A DNA stretch of 64,000 bases from Sphingomonas_D zeicaulis (GTDB lineage: Bacteria > Pseudomonadota > Alphaproteobacteria > Sphingomonadales > Sphingomonadaceae): positions 62,001-126,000 of the forward strand of contig NZ_JBNPXQ010000001.1 in NCBI RefSeq assembly GCF_050433225.1, written 5' to 3'. This document shows positions 15,979 to 23,906 of this stretch, piece after piece (position 1 is the first letter of the stretch; each line of letters opens with the position of its first letter). The notes beneath the pieces are model-generated. The model was given only the letters and a program-made list of their open reading frames with translations. It did not search any database and was not told the DNA's origin. The translations under genes were made by a program, and so were the position numbers.

Positions 15979-16025
15979 GCTAATGGGGCTCATGACTGAT
16001 TAGCGCATTATCGCGATCGATTAGC
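15979..16025. promoter_or_regulatory. Three phased ATTAGC half sites between LysR and SDR genes
   Basis: GCTAAT at 15979-15984 is inverted to ATTAGC at 15999-16004, which repeats at 16020-16025, a spacing of 20-21 bases (two helical turns). This is the layout of LysR recognition and activation sites. Regulation of the divergent SDR is inferred. Confidence 0.5.
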
Positions 16026-16069
16026 ATCACTACCTGATCGAGACGAGTGGCAGATGCGAGGCATGAACG

Positions 16070-16885
16070 ATGAGCAGGATTTGGCTGGTAACGGGCGCGA
16101 GCCGGGGGCTGGGGCACGAGATCGCGCGTGCCGCGCTCGACGCGGGCGAAACGGTGGTGGCGACGGCGCGGTCCGTGGAGGCGGTGCGCGCCGCCTTCGG
16201 CGGCGATCAAGATCGCCTCCACGTGCTCCCGCTCGACATCACCGACGCTGACGCGGCGAGCGCGGTTGCCGCTGAAGTCATCGAGCGGTTCGGCGCGATC
16301 GACGTCCTGGTCAACAATGCCGGCTATGCCGAACTGGGCTTCTTCGAGACGTTCACCGATGCCGAGGTGCGGCGCCAGTTCGAGGTCAACCTGTTCGGGA
16401 CGATGAACGTCGCCCGCGCAGTCGTGCCGCATATGCGGGCGCGGCGATCGGGCCTGATCGTCACCATCTCGTCGGTCAGCGGACTGGTCTCCAACGGCGG
16501 CGGAGCGGTGTATGCCGCGTCGAAATTCGCGGTCGAGGGCTGGATGGAGGGTTTCGCTCAGGAACTGGCGCCGCTCGGCATCCGCTCGCTACTCGTCGAA
16601 CCGGGGATGCTGCGCACCGAATTCATGGACGCCAGATCGGCAGGTTTCGGCAGCATCGACATCCCGGACTATGCCGATGCGATCGCACAATATCGCGCCT
16701 TCGTGGACAGCGCCAACGGCACGCAGCCAGGCGACCCGAAACGCCTCGCCGCACGGATCGTGAACCTCGCATCTCAGCCCGAAACCCTGTCGCGGCTGGT
16801 GTTCGGCGACGACGCCCGGCAATGGGCCGGCACGAAGATCGACCAACTGCAGCAAGATATTCAAGCTTCGGCGGATGAAGGGTGA
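16070..16885 (+). CDS. SDR family oxidoreductase, 271 aa
   Basis: Begins MSRIWLVTGASRGLGHEIAR with the TGxxxGxG cofactor loop. It has NNAG at about 82 (VLVNNAGYAELG), SSVSG as active-site Ser, and YAASK as Tyr/Lys. The extended C-terminus resembles the three-dehydrosphinganine/retinol-type SDR branch. It is divergent from a LysR regulator. The substrate is unknown. Confidence 0.85.
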   Translation: MSRIWLVTGASRGLGHEIARAALDAGETVVATARSVEAVRAAFGGDQDRLHVLPLDITDADAASAVAAEVIERFGAIDVLVNNAGYAELGFFETFTDAEVRRQFEVNLFGTMNVARAVVPHMRARRSGLIVTISSVSGLVSNGGGAVYAASKFAVEGWMEGFAQELAPLGIRSLLVEPGMLRTEFMDARSAGFGSIDIPDYADAIAQYRAFVDSANGTQPGDPKRLAARIVNLASQPETLSRLVFGDDARQWAGTKIDQLQQDIQASADEG

Positions 16886-17026
16886 GGCGAGGGAGCGGCA
16901 TTGCGGCCCGGCCAGCATACGAAGAGCGACCGATCAGGTTGCGGCGATCATCCGCCCCTGTACGGACGTTTCTCCTCGTTGGTGAATGGCGAGCGCGGTT
17001 ATTCGGTCGCCGCCGCGCTCAAGCCC

Positions 17027-18409
17027 TCACACCATCGCCATCCGCAGCCGCGCGTCCGGCCCGGTCAGCGCGCGCAGCAGGGTGAGGGCGCGTTCGAGGC
17101 GGTCGTGGGGGATGATGCCGCCGATCGAGATGCGCAGCGCTGGCGCGGCATCGGTGCGTTCGACGGCGAAGGCATCGCCGGCCACCACCGAGAGGCCGGT
17201 CGGGCGCAGTGCGGCGACGATTTCTGCGGGGTTGGCGGCTGGAGGCAGGTCCATCCAGAGGTGATAGCCTTCCGGCTGGGCGTGGTAGGATCCCTCCGTC
17301 AGGGTGGCGCGGGCGATCGCCTGCCGTGCCGCCGCCTCGGCGCGCACCGCTGTGGTTAGCGTGGCGAGCGTGCCATCCTCCGCCCAGCTCGCGACGAGCG
17401 CGGCGTTGAGCGGTGGCGCCATGATCGCGGTCTCGTGGAGGTCGCCCGCCAGCCGCCAGGCGGCGCCGACATCCGGCGCGCGCGCCCAAGCGACGCGCAG
17501 TCCCGGCGCCAGGATCTTGGAGGTGCTGGCGACGTGCCAGGTCAGCGCGGGTGCGAGGCTGGCGAGCGGCGGCAGCGGCGCTTCCGCCAGCAGGCCATAG
17601 GCATCGTCCTCGATCAGCATCAGCCCATGGCGTTCGGCGACCGCGGCGATCGCGCGGCGGCGGTCGATGTCGAGCGTGATCGTGGTCGGATTGTCGTTGG
17701 TCGGCACGAGATAGAGCGCGCGCAGCCCCGTCTCCCGACAGGCGGCGTCGAGCGCATCGGGATTGAGGCCGCCCGCATCGCCGGGGATCGGCACCAGCCG
17801 CAGCCCGTAACGTCGGGCGAGGCCGAGAAAGCCGGGATAGGCGCGGCGGGCGACACCCACCGCGTCACCGGCGCGCAGCTCGGCGCTGACGATCGCGTGC
17901 AGCGCATGCTGGCCGCCCGCGGTGACGAGCACATCATCCTCGCCGCACGGAATGCCGCGGGTGCCGAGCAACCGCGCGCCCGCCGCGCGCACCGCCGGCA
18001 TGCCGCCGGCCGGCTGGTAATGGAGCGGCGGGGTGGCATCGGGATGCGCAAGCAGCGCCGCCATCGTCCGCTGGAGCGCCGGTGCCAGCACCTGCGGAAT
18101 GTCCGGCGGCGCGTTCATGCCGGTATCGACCGGCGCGCTCAGCGCGACTGCCGTGGCAGGGGTGGACAACGCGCGCACGAAACTGCCGCGCCGGCCGTCG
18201 CCCTCGATCAGCCCCAGCCGCTGCGCCTCGCCATAGGCGCGGGTGACGGTGGTCAGGTCCACCCCCAGCGCCTCGGCCAGCGCGCGCTGCGGCGGCAGCC
18301 GGTCTCCGGCAGCCAGCCGGCCGGTGCGCACGTCGCGCGCCAGCGCTTCTGCGATGGCGAGATATTTGGGACCGGTGGCGGCGACGATGTCGGGCGTCCA
18401 ATTTTGCAT
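17027..18409 (-). CDS. MocR-type PLP-dependent aminotransferase-like regulator, 460 aa
   Basis: Start ATG 18409 (MQNWTPDIVA). Residues 15-75 form a GntR winged helix (RLPPQRALAEALGVDLTTVT). From about 110 onward there is an aminotransferase class I fold, with the PLP lysine in ASTSKILAPGLRVAW near residue 296. MocR proteins usually regulate a divergently transcribed neighbour and themselves. Here the divergent gene encodes a DUF983 protein, and a perfect inverted repeat spans the shared promoter. The sensed amine or vitamin is unknown. Confidence 0.85.
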   Translation of the reverse strand: MQNWTPDIVAATGPKYLAIAEALARDVRTGRLAAGDRLPPQRALAEALGVDLTTVTRAYGEAQRLGLIEGDGRRGSFVRALSTPATAVALSAPVDTGMNAPPDIPQVLAPALQRTMAALLAHPDATPPLHYQPAGGMPAVRAAGARLLGTRGIPCGEDDVLVTAGGQHALHAIVSAELRAGDAVGVARRAYPGFLGLARRYGLRLVPIPGDAGGLNPDALDAACRETGLRALYLVPTNDNPTTITLDIDRRRAIAAVAERHGLMLIEDDAYGLLAEAPLPPLASLAPALTWHVASTSKILAPGLRVAWARAPDVGAAWRLAGDLHETAIMAPPLNAALVASWAEDGTLATLTTAVRAEAAARQAIARATLTEGSYHAQPEGYHLWMDLPPAANPAEIVAALRPTGLSVVAGDAFAVERTDAAPALRISIGGIIPHDRLERALTLLRALTGPDARLRMAMV

Positions 18410-18439
18410 GGCAATTGTCTTGACACAAAAGCCATGCAA
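18404..18439. promoter_or_regulatory. Inverted repeat operator at the MocR/DUF983 divergent promoter
   Basis: TTGCATGGC (18404-18412) and GCCATGCAA (18431-18439) are perfect inverted copies 18 bases apart. Between them lies TTGACA (18420-18425), a likely -35 for the DUF983 gene, with CCATAT 17 bases later. The left arm covers the MocR start codon, suggesting autoregulation. Confidence 0.6.
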
Positions 18440-18455
18440 ACACCATATCCCTTCC

Positions 18456-18881
18456 ATGCAGAATCAGGGCCCCCACGAGCAGGCGGCGTCGCAGGGCGAC
18501 TGGCCGATCCTGCCGCCGTTCAAGACCGGCATTCGCGGGCGCTGCCCGCGCTGCGGCGTCGGCCGCCTGTTCGACGGCTTCCTGAAGCTGCGATCGGCAT
18601 GCGACCATTGCGGGCTGAGCTATGGCTTCGCCGACCCGGCGGACGGCCCGGCCTTCTTCGTGCTGTGCTTCGCCTGCATCCCGGCGGTGACGATCGCGCT
18701 GCTCATCGAGATCAAGTTCAGTCCGCCCTTCTGGGTGCATCTGCTGACCTCGCTGCCTTTCCTGCTGCTCACCTGCATTCCGCCGCTCAGGCCGCTGAAG
18801 GGCTGGCTGATCTGCAGCCAATATTTCTTCCGCGCGCGTGAGGGGCGGATCGCCGCGGGCAAGGCCGCCGGCCCGGAATGA
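18456..18881 (+). CDS. DUF983 family membrane protein, 141 aa
   Basis: The N-terminus carries a zinc-ribbon-like pattern (GRCPRCGVGRLFDGFLKLRS followed by CDHCGL). Two hydrophobic helices come next (FFVLCFACIPAVTIALLIEI and LLTSLPFLLLTCIPPLRPLK). This is the standard DUF983 architecture. Members are inner-membrane proteins of uncertain role, often near cytochrome oxidase or biosynthetic genes. The stop overlaps the next gene (ATGA). Confidence 0.85.
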   Translation: MQNQGPHEQAASQGDWPILPPFKTGIRGRCPRCGVGRLFDGFLKLRSACDHCGLSYGFADPADGPAFFVLCFACIPAVTIALLIEIKFSPPFWVHLLTSLPFLLLTCIPPLRPLKGWLICSQYFFRAREGRIAAGKAAGPE

Positions 18882-19177
18882 CCGCGGATCCCGCCCGCGC
18901 CATCGTCGCGGAACTGCTGCGCGCCACCGGGCGGGCAGGCGATGCCGCGCTGGTCGAGGCGGGCGGCGCCGAGGATTTCCCCGAGTTGGTCGCGGCGCGG
19001 CAGGTGCTGGGCACGGTGCTTGCGCGGCAGCAGCGGCTGGAGGCGGGGCTCGCCTGCTATGCCGACGACGCATTCTGGGACGATGGCCTGCCCGGCGGCG
19101 CGCTCGCCGGGCATGACCGCGGCGAGATCGCGCGCAACGTCCTCGCCGGCCGCGCGATCTTCGCGCACCGGGATTGA
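18878..19177 (+). CDS. Hypothetical protein, 99 aa
   Basis: Coupled to the DUF983 gene by a four-base overlap. The product is helical and acidic, with no signal peptide or Cys pair (ADPARAIVAELLRATGRAGD). I recognise no family. Its tight position between the DUF983 and cytochrome c genes suggests one operon. Confidence 0.6.
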   Translation: MTADPARAIVAELLRATGRAGDAALVEAGGAEDFPELVAARQVLGTVLARQQRLEAGLACYADDAFWDDGLPGGALAGHDRGEIARNVLAGRAIFAHRD

Positions 19178-19182
19178 TCGCG

Positions 19183-19617
19183 ATGCGCGGTTTCGCGCTG
19201 CTTGCGCTGGCGGCGGTCGCGCTTGCCGGTTGCGGCGATGGCGACCGGGCGACACGGCGCGCGGCGCTGGGCCCCGATCCGACCTTCGCGGATTACCGCA
19301 AGGCGGCGGACCCGGCGCGCGGCGCGCGGCTGTTCAACGCCTGCGCCGGCTGCCACCCGATCAGCCCAGGCGCGCTCGACCGCGGCGGGCCCAACCTGTT
19401 CGGCATCATGGGCAGGCCCGTCGCCACCGTGAGCCCGCGCTTCGGCTATAGCGGCGCGCTGCGGGCGCTGGGCGGCACCTGGACGCCCGAGCGGATGGAC
19501 CGCTGGGTGGCCGATCCGCACAAGCTGGTGCCGCGCACCTCGATGACCTTTTCCGGGATCGGCGATCCGCTGGATCGCGCCGACCTGATCGCGTGGATGG
19601 AAACGCAGCGGCCGTGA
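19183..19617 (+). CDS. Class I c-type cytochrome, probable lipoprotein, 144 aa
   Basis: Start ATG 19183 gives MRGFALLALAAVALAGCGDG, a lipobox. The haem motif CAGCH lies near residue 50, and the distal Met is probably in TSMTF near residue 124. The NLFGIMGRPVA and DLIAWMETQ segments are typical of cytochrome c2/c552 domains. It likely carries electrons in the periplasm while anchored to a membrane. It is third in the DUF983 operon. Confidence 0.85.
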   Translation: MRGFALLALAAVALAGCGDGDRATRRAALGPDPTFADYRKAADPARGARLFNACAGCHPISPGALDRGGPNLFGIMGRPVATVSPRFGYSGALRALGGTWTPERMDRWVADPHKLVPRTSMTFSGIGDPLDRADLIAWMETQRP

Positions 19618-19650
19618 CCTGGCGGCGCTCCCCACCCCAGGGGAGGCGCC

Positions 19651-20031
19651 TCAGCGGATGGCTGCGATCGCCTCGATCTCGATCATCGCCGCGGGATCGT
19701 AAAGCGCCCTGACCTCGGCGATGGTGTCGGCCGGATAAGGCGCGGAAAAGAAGCGCCGCCGCAGGTCGACCACCTCGTCGAACTGGCTCATGTCGGTGAC
19801 GAAGATCGTCACCTTGATCACATCAGCCAAGCTCGATCCGCCGGCTTCCAGCGCGCGGCGGAGGTTGGCGAACGCCTGCTCGCCCTGCGCGCCGAACCCG
19901 CCCTCGACGATCCGGCCATCGTCCCCGGCGCCGGCCTGGCCGGAGATGAAGAGCAGATCGCCGAAGCGGATGCCCTGCGAAAGCAGATAGGGGGCATAAT
20001 TGTCGGGCGTGGTGATGACCTGTTCGCGCAT
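19651..20031 (-). CDS. RidA family protein, 126 aa
   Basis: Start ATG 20031 has AAGGAG upstream; a longer reading to 20145 is rejected. It carries the RidA pattern: YLLSQGIRFGDLLFISGQAG, EQAFANLRRALEAGGSSLAD, VIKVTIFVTDM. Members hydrolyse reactive enamine/imine intermediates from PLP enzymes. It is divergent from a LysR-type gene, with a palindrome between them. The conserved active-site Arg was not confirmed by alignment. Confidence 0.85.
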   Translation of the reverse strand: MREQVITTPDNYAPYLLSQGIRFGDLLFISGQAGAGDDGRIVEGGFGAQGEQAFANLRRALEAGGSSLADVIKVTIFVTDMSQFDEVVDLRRRFFSAPYPADTIAEVRALYDPAAMIEIEAIAAIR

Positions 20032-20128
20032 CGCGCAACTCCTTCGGAAAGCCCGGCGCGATGCCGGGCGGTTGCTGCCGAATTGGCGCTGGCGCGGGCA
20101 ATCGACAAAGGATGGTTTCTCAGCCAAT

Positions 20129-20147
20129 GGATGAACTCGATTCATCC
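20129..20147. promoter_or_regulatory. Palindromic LysR-type operator
   Basis: GGATGAA-CTCGA-TTCATCC is a perfect 7-base-arm palindrome containing a T-N11-A LysR core. It lies between the RidA gene and the GcvA-like regulator. Its position favours the regulator start at 20160 over 20127. Confidence 0.5.
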
Positions 20148-20159
20148 GAGGATTGCCGG

Positions 20160-21047
20160 ATGCGCTCCCACCTTCCTCTCGGCCAGTTGCGCGCGTTCGA
20201 AGCGGCGGCGCGGCATGGCAGTTTCAAGCAGGCGGCCGATGAGCTGGCGGTGACCCCCACCGCGATAAGCCATCAGATCCGCACGCTGGAGGCGCATATC
20301 GCCACCCGCCTGTTCGACCGGCGCGTGCGCAAGGTGGTGCTGACGGAAGCGGGGCAGCTTCTCTATCCGGTGCTGCGTGACGGGTTCGATGCGTTCGATG
20401 CGGCGCTGGGCGGGCTGGCGCAGCAGAACCGGCGCGGGCGTGTGACGATTTCCGCGACCACCGCCTTCACCGCGCACTGGCTGGTGCCGCGCATCGCCCG
20501 CTTCCAGCAGGCGCATCCCGGGATCGAATTGCGGCTGCAATCGTCGGAAGATGTCGCGGCGCTGGGCGCGGGCGGCGTGGATATCGCGATCCGCTATGGC
20601 CGCGGCCCCTATCCGGGGCTGGCGGCGGAACCGCTGTTCGCGGATCGCTTCGCGCCGGTGGCAAGCCCGCGGCTGCGGCTGGGGACACCAGCGGACCTGG
20701 CGCAGGCGCCGCTGATCCATTTCGACTGGCGCCGGCCCGATCCGGGCAATCCGACCTGGGCGACCTGGTTCGCGGCGGCGGGGCTTGCCGAACCGGCGGC
20801 GGCCGCCGCCCTGCGCTTCTCGGACGAGAATCTGGCGATCCAGGCGGCGGTAACCGGGCGTGGCGTCGCGCTGCTCAGCCTCGCGCTCGTCGCAGAGGAG
20901 ATTGCGGACGGCGCGCTGGTGCAGCCGTTCGGGCCGGTGCTCGACGGGCTGACCTATCATCTGGTGACGACCGCGCCGCAACCGCCCGAAGGGGCAGTGG
21001 CGGCGGCGATCGCGTGGCTGCGCGGGGAGGCGGCGGCCGGGCGCTGA
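20160..21047 (+). CDS. LysR family regulator, GcvA-like, 295 aa
   Basis: Start ATG 20160 is preceded by GAGG. The N-terminus LGQLRAFEAAARHGSFKQAA with TPTAISHQIRTLEAHIATRL matches the GcvA-type LysR subgroup. An effector domain of about 200 residues follows. It is divergent from RidA, its probable target. The ligand is unknown. Confidence 0.85.
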   Translation: MRSHLPLGQLRAFEAAARHGSFKQAADELAVTPTAISHQIRTLEAHIATRLFDRRVRKVVLTEAGQLLYPVLRDGFDAFDAALGGLAQQNRRGRVTISATTAFTAHWLVPRIARFQQAHPGIELRLQSSEDVAALGAGGVDIAIRYGRGPYPGLAAEPLFADRFAPVASPRLRLGTPADLAQAPLIHFDWRRPDPGNPTWATWFAAAGLAEPAAAAALRFSDENLAIQAAVTGRGVALLSLALVAEEIADGALVQPFGPVLDGLTYHLVTTAPQPPEGAVAAAIAWLRGEAAAGR

Positions 21048-21066
21048 TGCGGCCGGCGCGCTGCGA

Positions 21067-21393
21067 TCAGTGCGCCGCCGCCCGCTGGACGAGGACGGCG
21101 CGGGCCTGTGCGGTGCTGGCGATCGCGGCCGTGCGGCACTGCTCCATCTCGTGATAGCGCCAAGCCGGCGCGGGGCCGGTCACCTGGCACAGCCGGCGCG
21201 CGGCGGTGAGGATGCGGCGATCGAGTCGTACCTGCCCTTCGGGACGGGTGAGGTCCAGATCGTCCGTGCGCACGATGGCGCTGCGCTGGCCCTGTTCGGC
21301 GCGGAGCGGCGGATGCGCCAGCAGCAGGGCGGTCAGGCCGGTGGCGCTAATCAGCGAGGCGAGCGGGCGGAACGTGGCGGTAAGGGAAAACAT
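21067..21393 (-). CDS. UrcA family protein, 108 aa
   Basis: A secreted small protein with a hydrophobic leader (SLISATGLTALLLAHPPLRA). It carries the UrcA pattern VRTDDLDLTRPEGQVRLDRR followed by ILTAARRLCQ, and a second Cys near residue 86. UrcA is a periplasmic family common in sphingomonads whose function is unknown. Confidence 0.75.
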   Translation of the reverse strand: MFSLTATFRPLASLISATGLTALLLAHPPLRAEQGQRSAIVRTDDLDLTRPEGQVRLDRRILTAARRLCQVTGPAPAWRYHEMEQCRTAAIASTAQARAVLVQRAAAH

Positions 21394-21477
21394 GCGATTG
21401 GCACCTGAGCAATTGTCGTTGCCGGTGCCAATCGCGGGTTTCGGCTACGCCATCGCAACGATGGATCGTTGCAGATG

Positions 21478-22701
21478 TTACGAATGCAAATCGGGCATGG
21501 CCCGCCGCCGCATCGGCTGCACCGCGCCATAGGCCAGCGAGCGCCACAACCATTCGACCGGACCATGGCGGAACGCGCGGAGCCAGAATGTGCTGAACAG
21601 GCAGAGCCCGAGGAAGATCGCCAGCGCGAACAGGTTCATCGCCATGCCGTTCCACTGGCCCATCAGCCCCAGCCCCCAGCCATACCAGGTGGCTGCGCCG
21701 ATCGCGTTGGAGGCGAGATAGCCGGTCAAGGCCATCCTGCCCGTCGGCGCCAGCGCGCGCGCCACGCGCTGTCCGCTGCCCGCCAGCCACAGCGAGAACA
21801 GCGCGACATAGCCGAAGCTCATCAGCGCGAGCCCGGCATAGGCGGCGGTGACGAGTCCGTAGGCGGCGCCATCCGCCTCGATCCCCAGCCGCCGCGATGC
21901 GTGGACAATGCTCAGCACCAGCCCCAGCGGGATGGCGATCGCGGCTGTGCGGATGAGGAAAGGGCGCCACGCGGCGACATCGGTCAGCACGCGGTTCCGC
22001 GCCGCCCACACGCCGATCAGGAACAGCCCGAACACGCTGAGGTCATACATCAGCGCATAGCCGGTCTCGACGCGGTAATGATCGACATAATAGGCCAGGT
22101 TGGCGCGGATGAAGGCGGCATAGTCGTTGCCTTGGTAGATCGGCGCGGTGGCCGGCATCAGCGCATCGACCGCGGCGGGGGAAAGGCCGGCGATGTTGGG
22201 GAGCGGTGCGCCAGTGACCGCCTCGACCAGGCCGATCACCAGCGGCGGCACGATCAGCAGTGCGAGCCCGGTGGCGACCAGGGCGCGGTTGCCGAGGTTG
22301 CGGAACAGCGGCAGCGCAAGCCCGAGCAGCGCGTAGAGGATGAGGATATCGCCGAAGAACAGGAAGGCGAGGTTGGCGAGGCCGATCGCCAGCAGCACCA
22401 GCATGCGCCGGCTGTGCAGCGGCCAGATCGGCTGCCCGTTCGCCGCGGCGCGCGCGGCCAATGTGCCGAATCCCACGCCGAACAGCAGCGCGAACGCCGC
22501 GCGCGCCTTGCCCTGGATCAGGATGAGATCGAAAGCGAGGAAGGCCATGTCCGCGCCGTTCGCCCGGGCGATGACGCTGCCGCCGACCAACGCGCCGACC
22601 ATGCCGACGATGTTGAAGCTGATCACGCCATAGAGCGCGATGGCGCGCAGCGCGTCGATCAGCGCATTGCGATCATCCTGCGGCTGCACGGCGGCCGGCA
22701 T
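21478..22701 (-). CDS. DUF418 multi-pass membrane protein, 407 aa
   Basis: The sequence has about ten hydrophobic helices. It starts with IDALRAIALYGVISFNIVGM, shared by DUF418/acyltransferase-3-like membrane proteins. The C-terminal DUF418 region includes ARALAPTGRMALTGYLASNA and ends WLRAFRHGPVEWLWRSLAYG. Members sit in the inner membrane; their substrate is unknown. No clear operon partners. Confidence 0.85.
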   Translation of the reverse strand: MPAAVQPQDDRNALIDALRAIALYGVISFNIVGMVGALVGGSVIARANGADMAFLAFDLILIQGKARAAFALLFGVGFGTLAARAAANGQPIWPLHSRRMLVLLAIGLANLAFLFFGDILILYALLGLALPLFRNLGNRALVATGLALLIVPPLVIGLVEAVTGAPLPNIAGLSPAAVDALMPATAPIYQGNDYAAFIRANLAYYVDHYRVETGYALMYDLSVFGLFLIGVWAARNRVLTDVAAWRPFLIRTAAIAIPLGLVLSIVHASRRLGIEADGAAYGLVTAAYAGLALMSFGYVALFSLWLAGSGQRVARALAPTGRMALTGYLASNAIGAATWYGWGLGLMGQWNGMAMNLFALAIFLGLCLFSTFWLRAFRHGPVEWLWRSLAYGAVQPMRRRAMPDLHS

Positions 22702-22816
22702 GGCGTCTGCTTCCTGTCGCGAATCCCCCGGCGCGGATCGACGACCCGGCCGACATCATCGTGTCACCGATGGTAAGCAGGATGCAAACCGAAAAATCGG
22801 CCGGATCAGGCGGCAA

Positions 22817-23512
22817 TCAGACCTTGGCGGCGTAGATCATCCGGCCCGGGCCCAGCAGGCCGATCACCTGCGAGATCAGGTGCGGCGCCACCGCGAAGCA
22901 GCCTTCGCTGCGGCCGGCCTTGCCCCAGCTCGAGATATGCGCCTCGCTGACATAGTCGGCACCGTGGACGACGATCGCGCGCGCTTCGGCATTGTTGTTC
23001 GAATAATCGAGCCCGTCGAGGCGCATCGAAACGCCATGCTTGCCATAATAGATGGCGCCGGTGCGGTAGGTGCCCTCGCTGGTCGCCAGCGAATTGGGCT
23101 GGTTGGAAAAGCTCTGCAGGAAGCCCGAATGGCTCGGATCCGACCCGCGGCCGTGCGCGACCAGATAGGAACTGGTCTGCCCGCTGACGAGATCGACGAT
23201 GTGGAAGCGATGTTCGCGCGAGGCCGCGTTGAAATCGGCAAGCCCGACGCGGTCGCGCAACTGGAACGCGCGGCCATGCGAATCGAGCGCGCCGCGGGCG
23301 CGATCGAGCAGCCGGGCGAAAGGGAGCGTGTCGAGCTGCGCGGCGGGCCCCGGCGTGGCCGGAACGGGCACCGGAACCGGCAACCGGCCCAGCGGCGCGA
23401 GCACGGTGGGCGGCAATGCCACCGGTGCACCGGCAGCGCGCAAGGTCGAGGATGGAATGATGGCAAGCCCGAGCCCCGACAAGGCTTGCCTCACAAATGT
23501 GCGGCGATCCAT
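22817..23512 (-). CDS. Murein L,D-transpeptidase catalytic domain protein, 231 aa
   Basis: The N-terminus MDRRTFVRQALSGLGLA is a twin-arginine-like (RR) signal. The mature part is a YkuD-like domain of the L,D-transpeptidase_2 type, with VAHGRGSDPSHSGFLQSFSN, VHGADYVSEA, and the catalytic cysteine in GRSEGCFAV near residue 202. It is a probable periplasmic peptidoglycan enzyme. A second, unrelated YcbB-type transpeptidase is encoded 400 bases further on. Confidence 0.8.
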   Translation of the reverse strand: MDRRTFVRQALSGLGLAIIPSSTLRAAGAPVALPPTVLAPLGRLPVPVPVPATPGPAAQLDTLPFARLLDRARGALDSHGRAFQLRDRVGLADFNAASREHRFHIVDLVSGQTSSYLVAHGRGSDPSHSGFLQSFSNQPNSLATSEGTYRTGAIYYGKHGVSMRLDGLDYSNNNAEARAIVVHGADYVSEAHISSWGKAGRSEGCFAVAPHLISQVIGLLGPGRMIYAAKV

Positions 23513-23556
23513 GTCGGGGAATTTAACCCCGCTCGGCCGGATTTTAAACCCGCTAC

Positions 23557-23901
23557 TCAGGGGTTCGGAGCGGAATCGTTCCTCCCTTCACCGGGCGGAG
23601 GGGGCGTTTCGCCGCCATCGTCGTCCGGAAGGCGGGTGGTGAGGCCGGTCGCGTCGGCATCCTCGCGCATCTGTTCGTCGTCGCTCACCACCGGCGGCGG
23701 GGCCGGCGGCGGCACCACATCGACGGTGTTGACCTCTTCCTCTTCCTCGACCTCGTTGATCACCGGGATGTTCACCGGTTCCTCGACGATCGGCGCCTCG
23801 GTGGCATTATTGGCCTCGGGCTCGGCATCGGATCCCGAACTGCCGCAGCCGGCGAGCGCGAGGGCGCCGGCAAGCGCCAGCAGCGGAAGCGAAAGACGCA
23901 T
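23557..23901 (-). CDS. Acidic Pro-rich lipoprotein, 114 aa
   Basis: Start ATG 23901 gives MRLSLPLLALAGALALAGC, a lipobox. The rest is low-complexity, with runs of Glu (EVEEEEEV), then Pro (PPPAPPPVV) and Asp. No folded domain is apparent. It lies five bases after the YcbB-type transpeptidase stop on the same strand, so both are probably translated from one mRNA. It could be a cell-wall spacer or partner of that enzyme. Confidence 0.7.
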   Translation of the reverse strand: MRLSLPLLALAGALALAGCGSSGSDAEPEANNATEAPIVEEPVNIPVINEVEEEEEVNTVDVVPPPAPPPVVSDDEQMREDADATGLTTRLPDDDGGETPPPPGEGRNDSAPNP

Positions 23902-23906
23902 GGATC

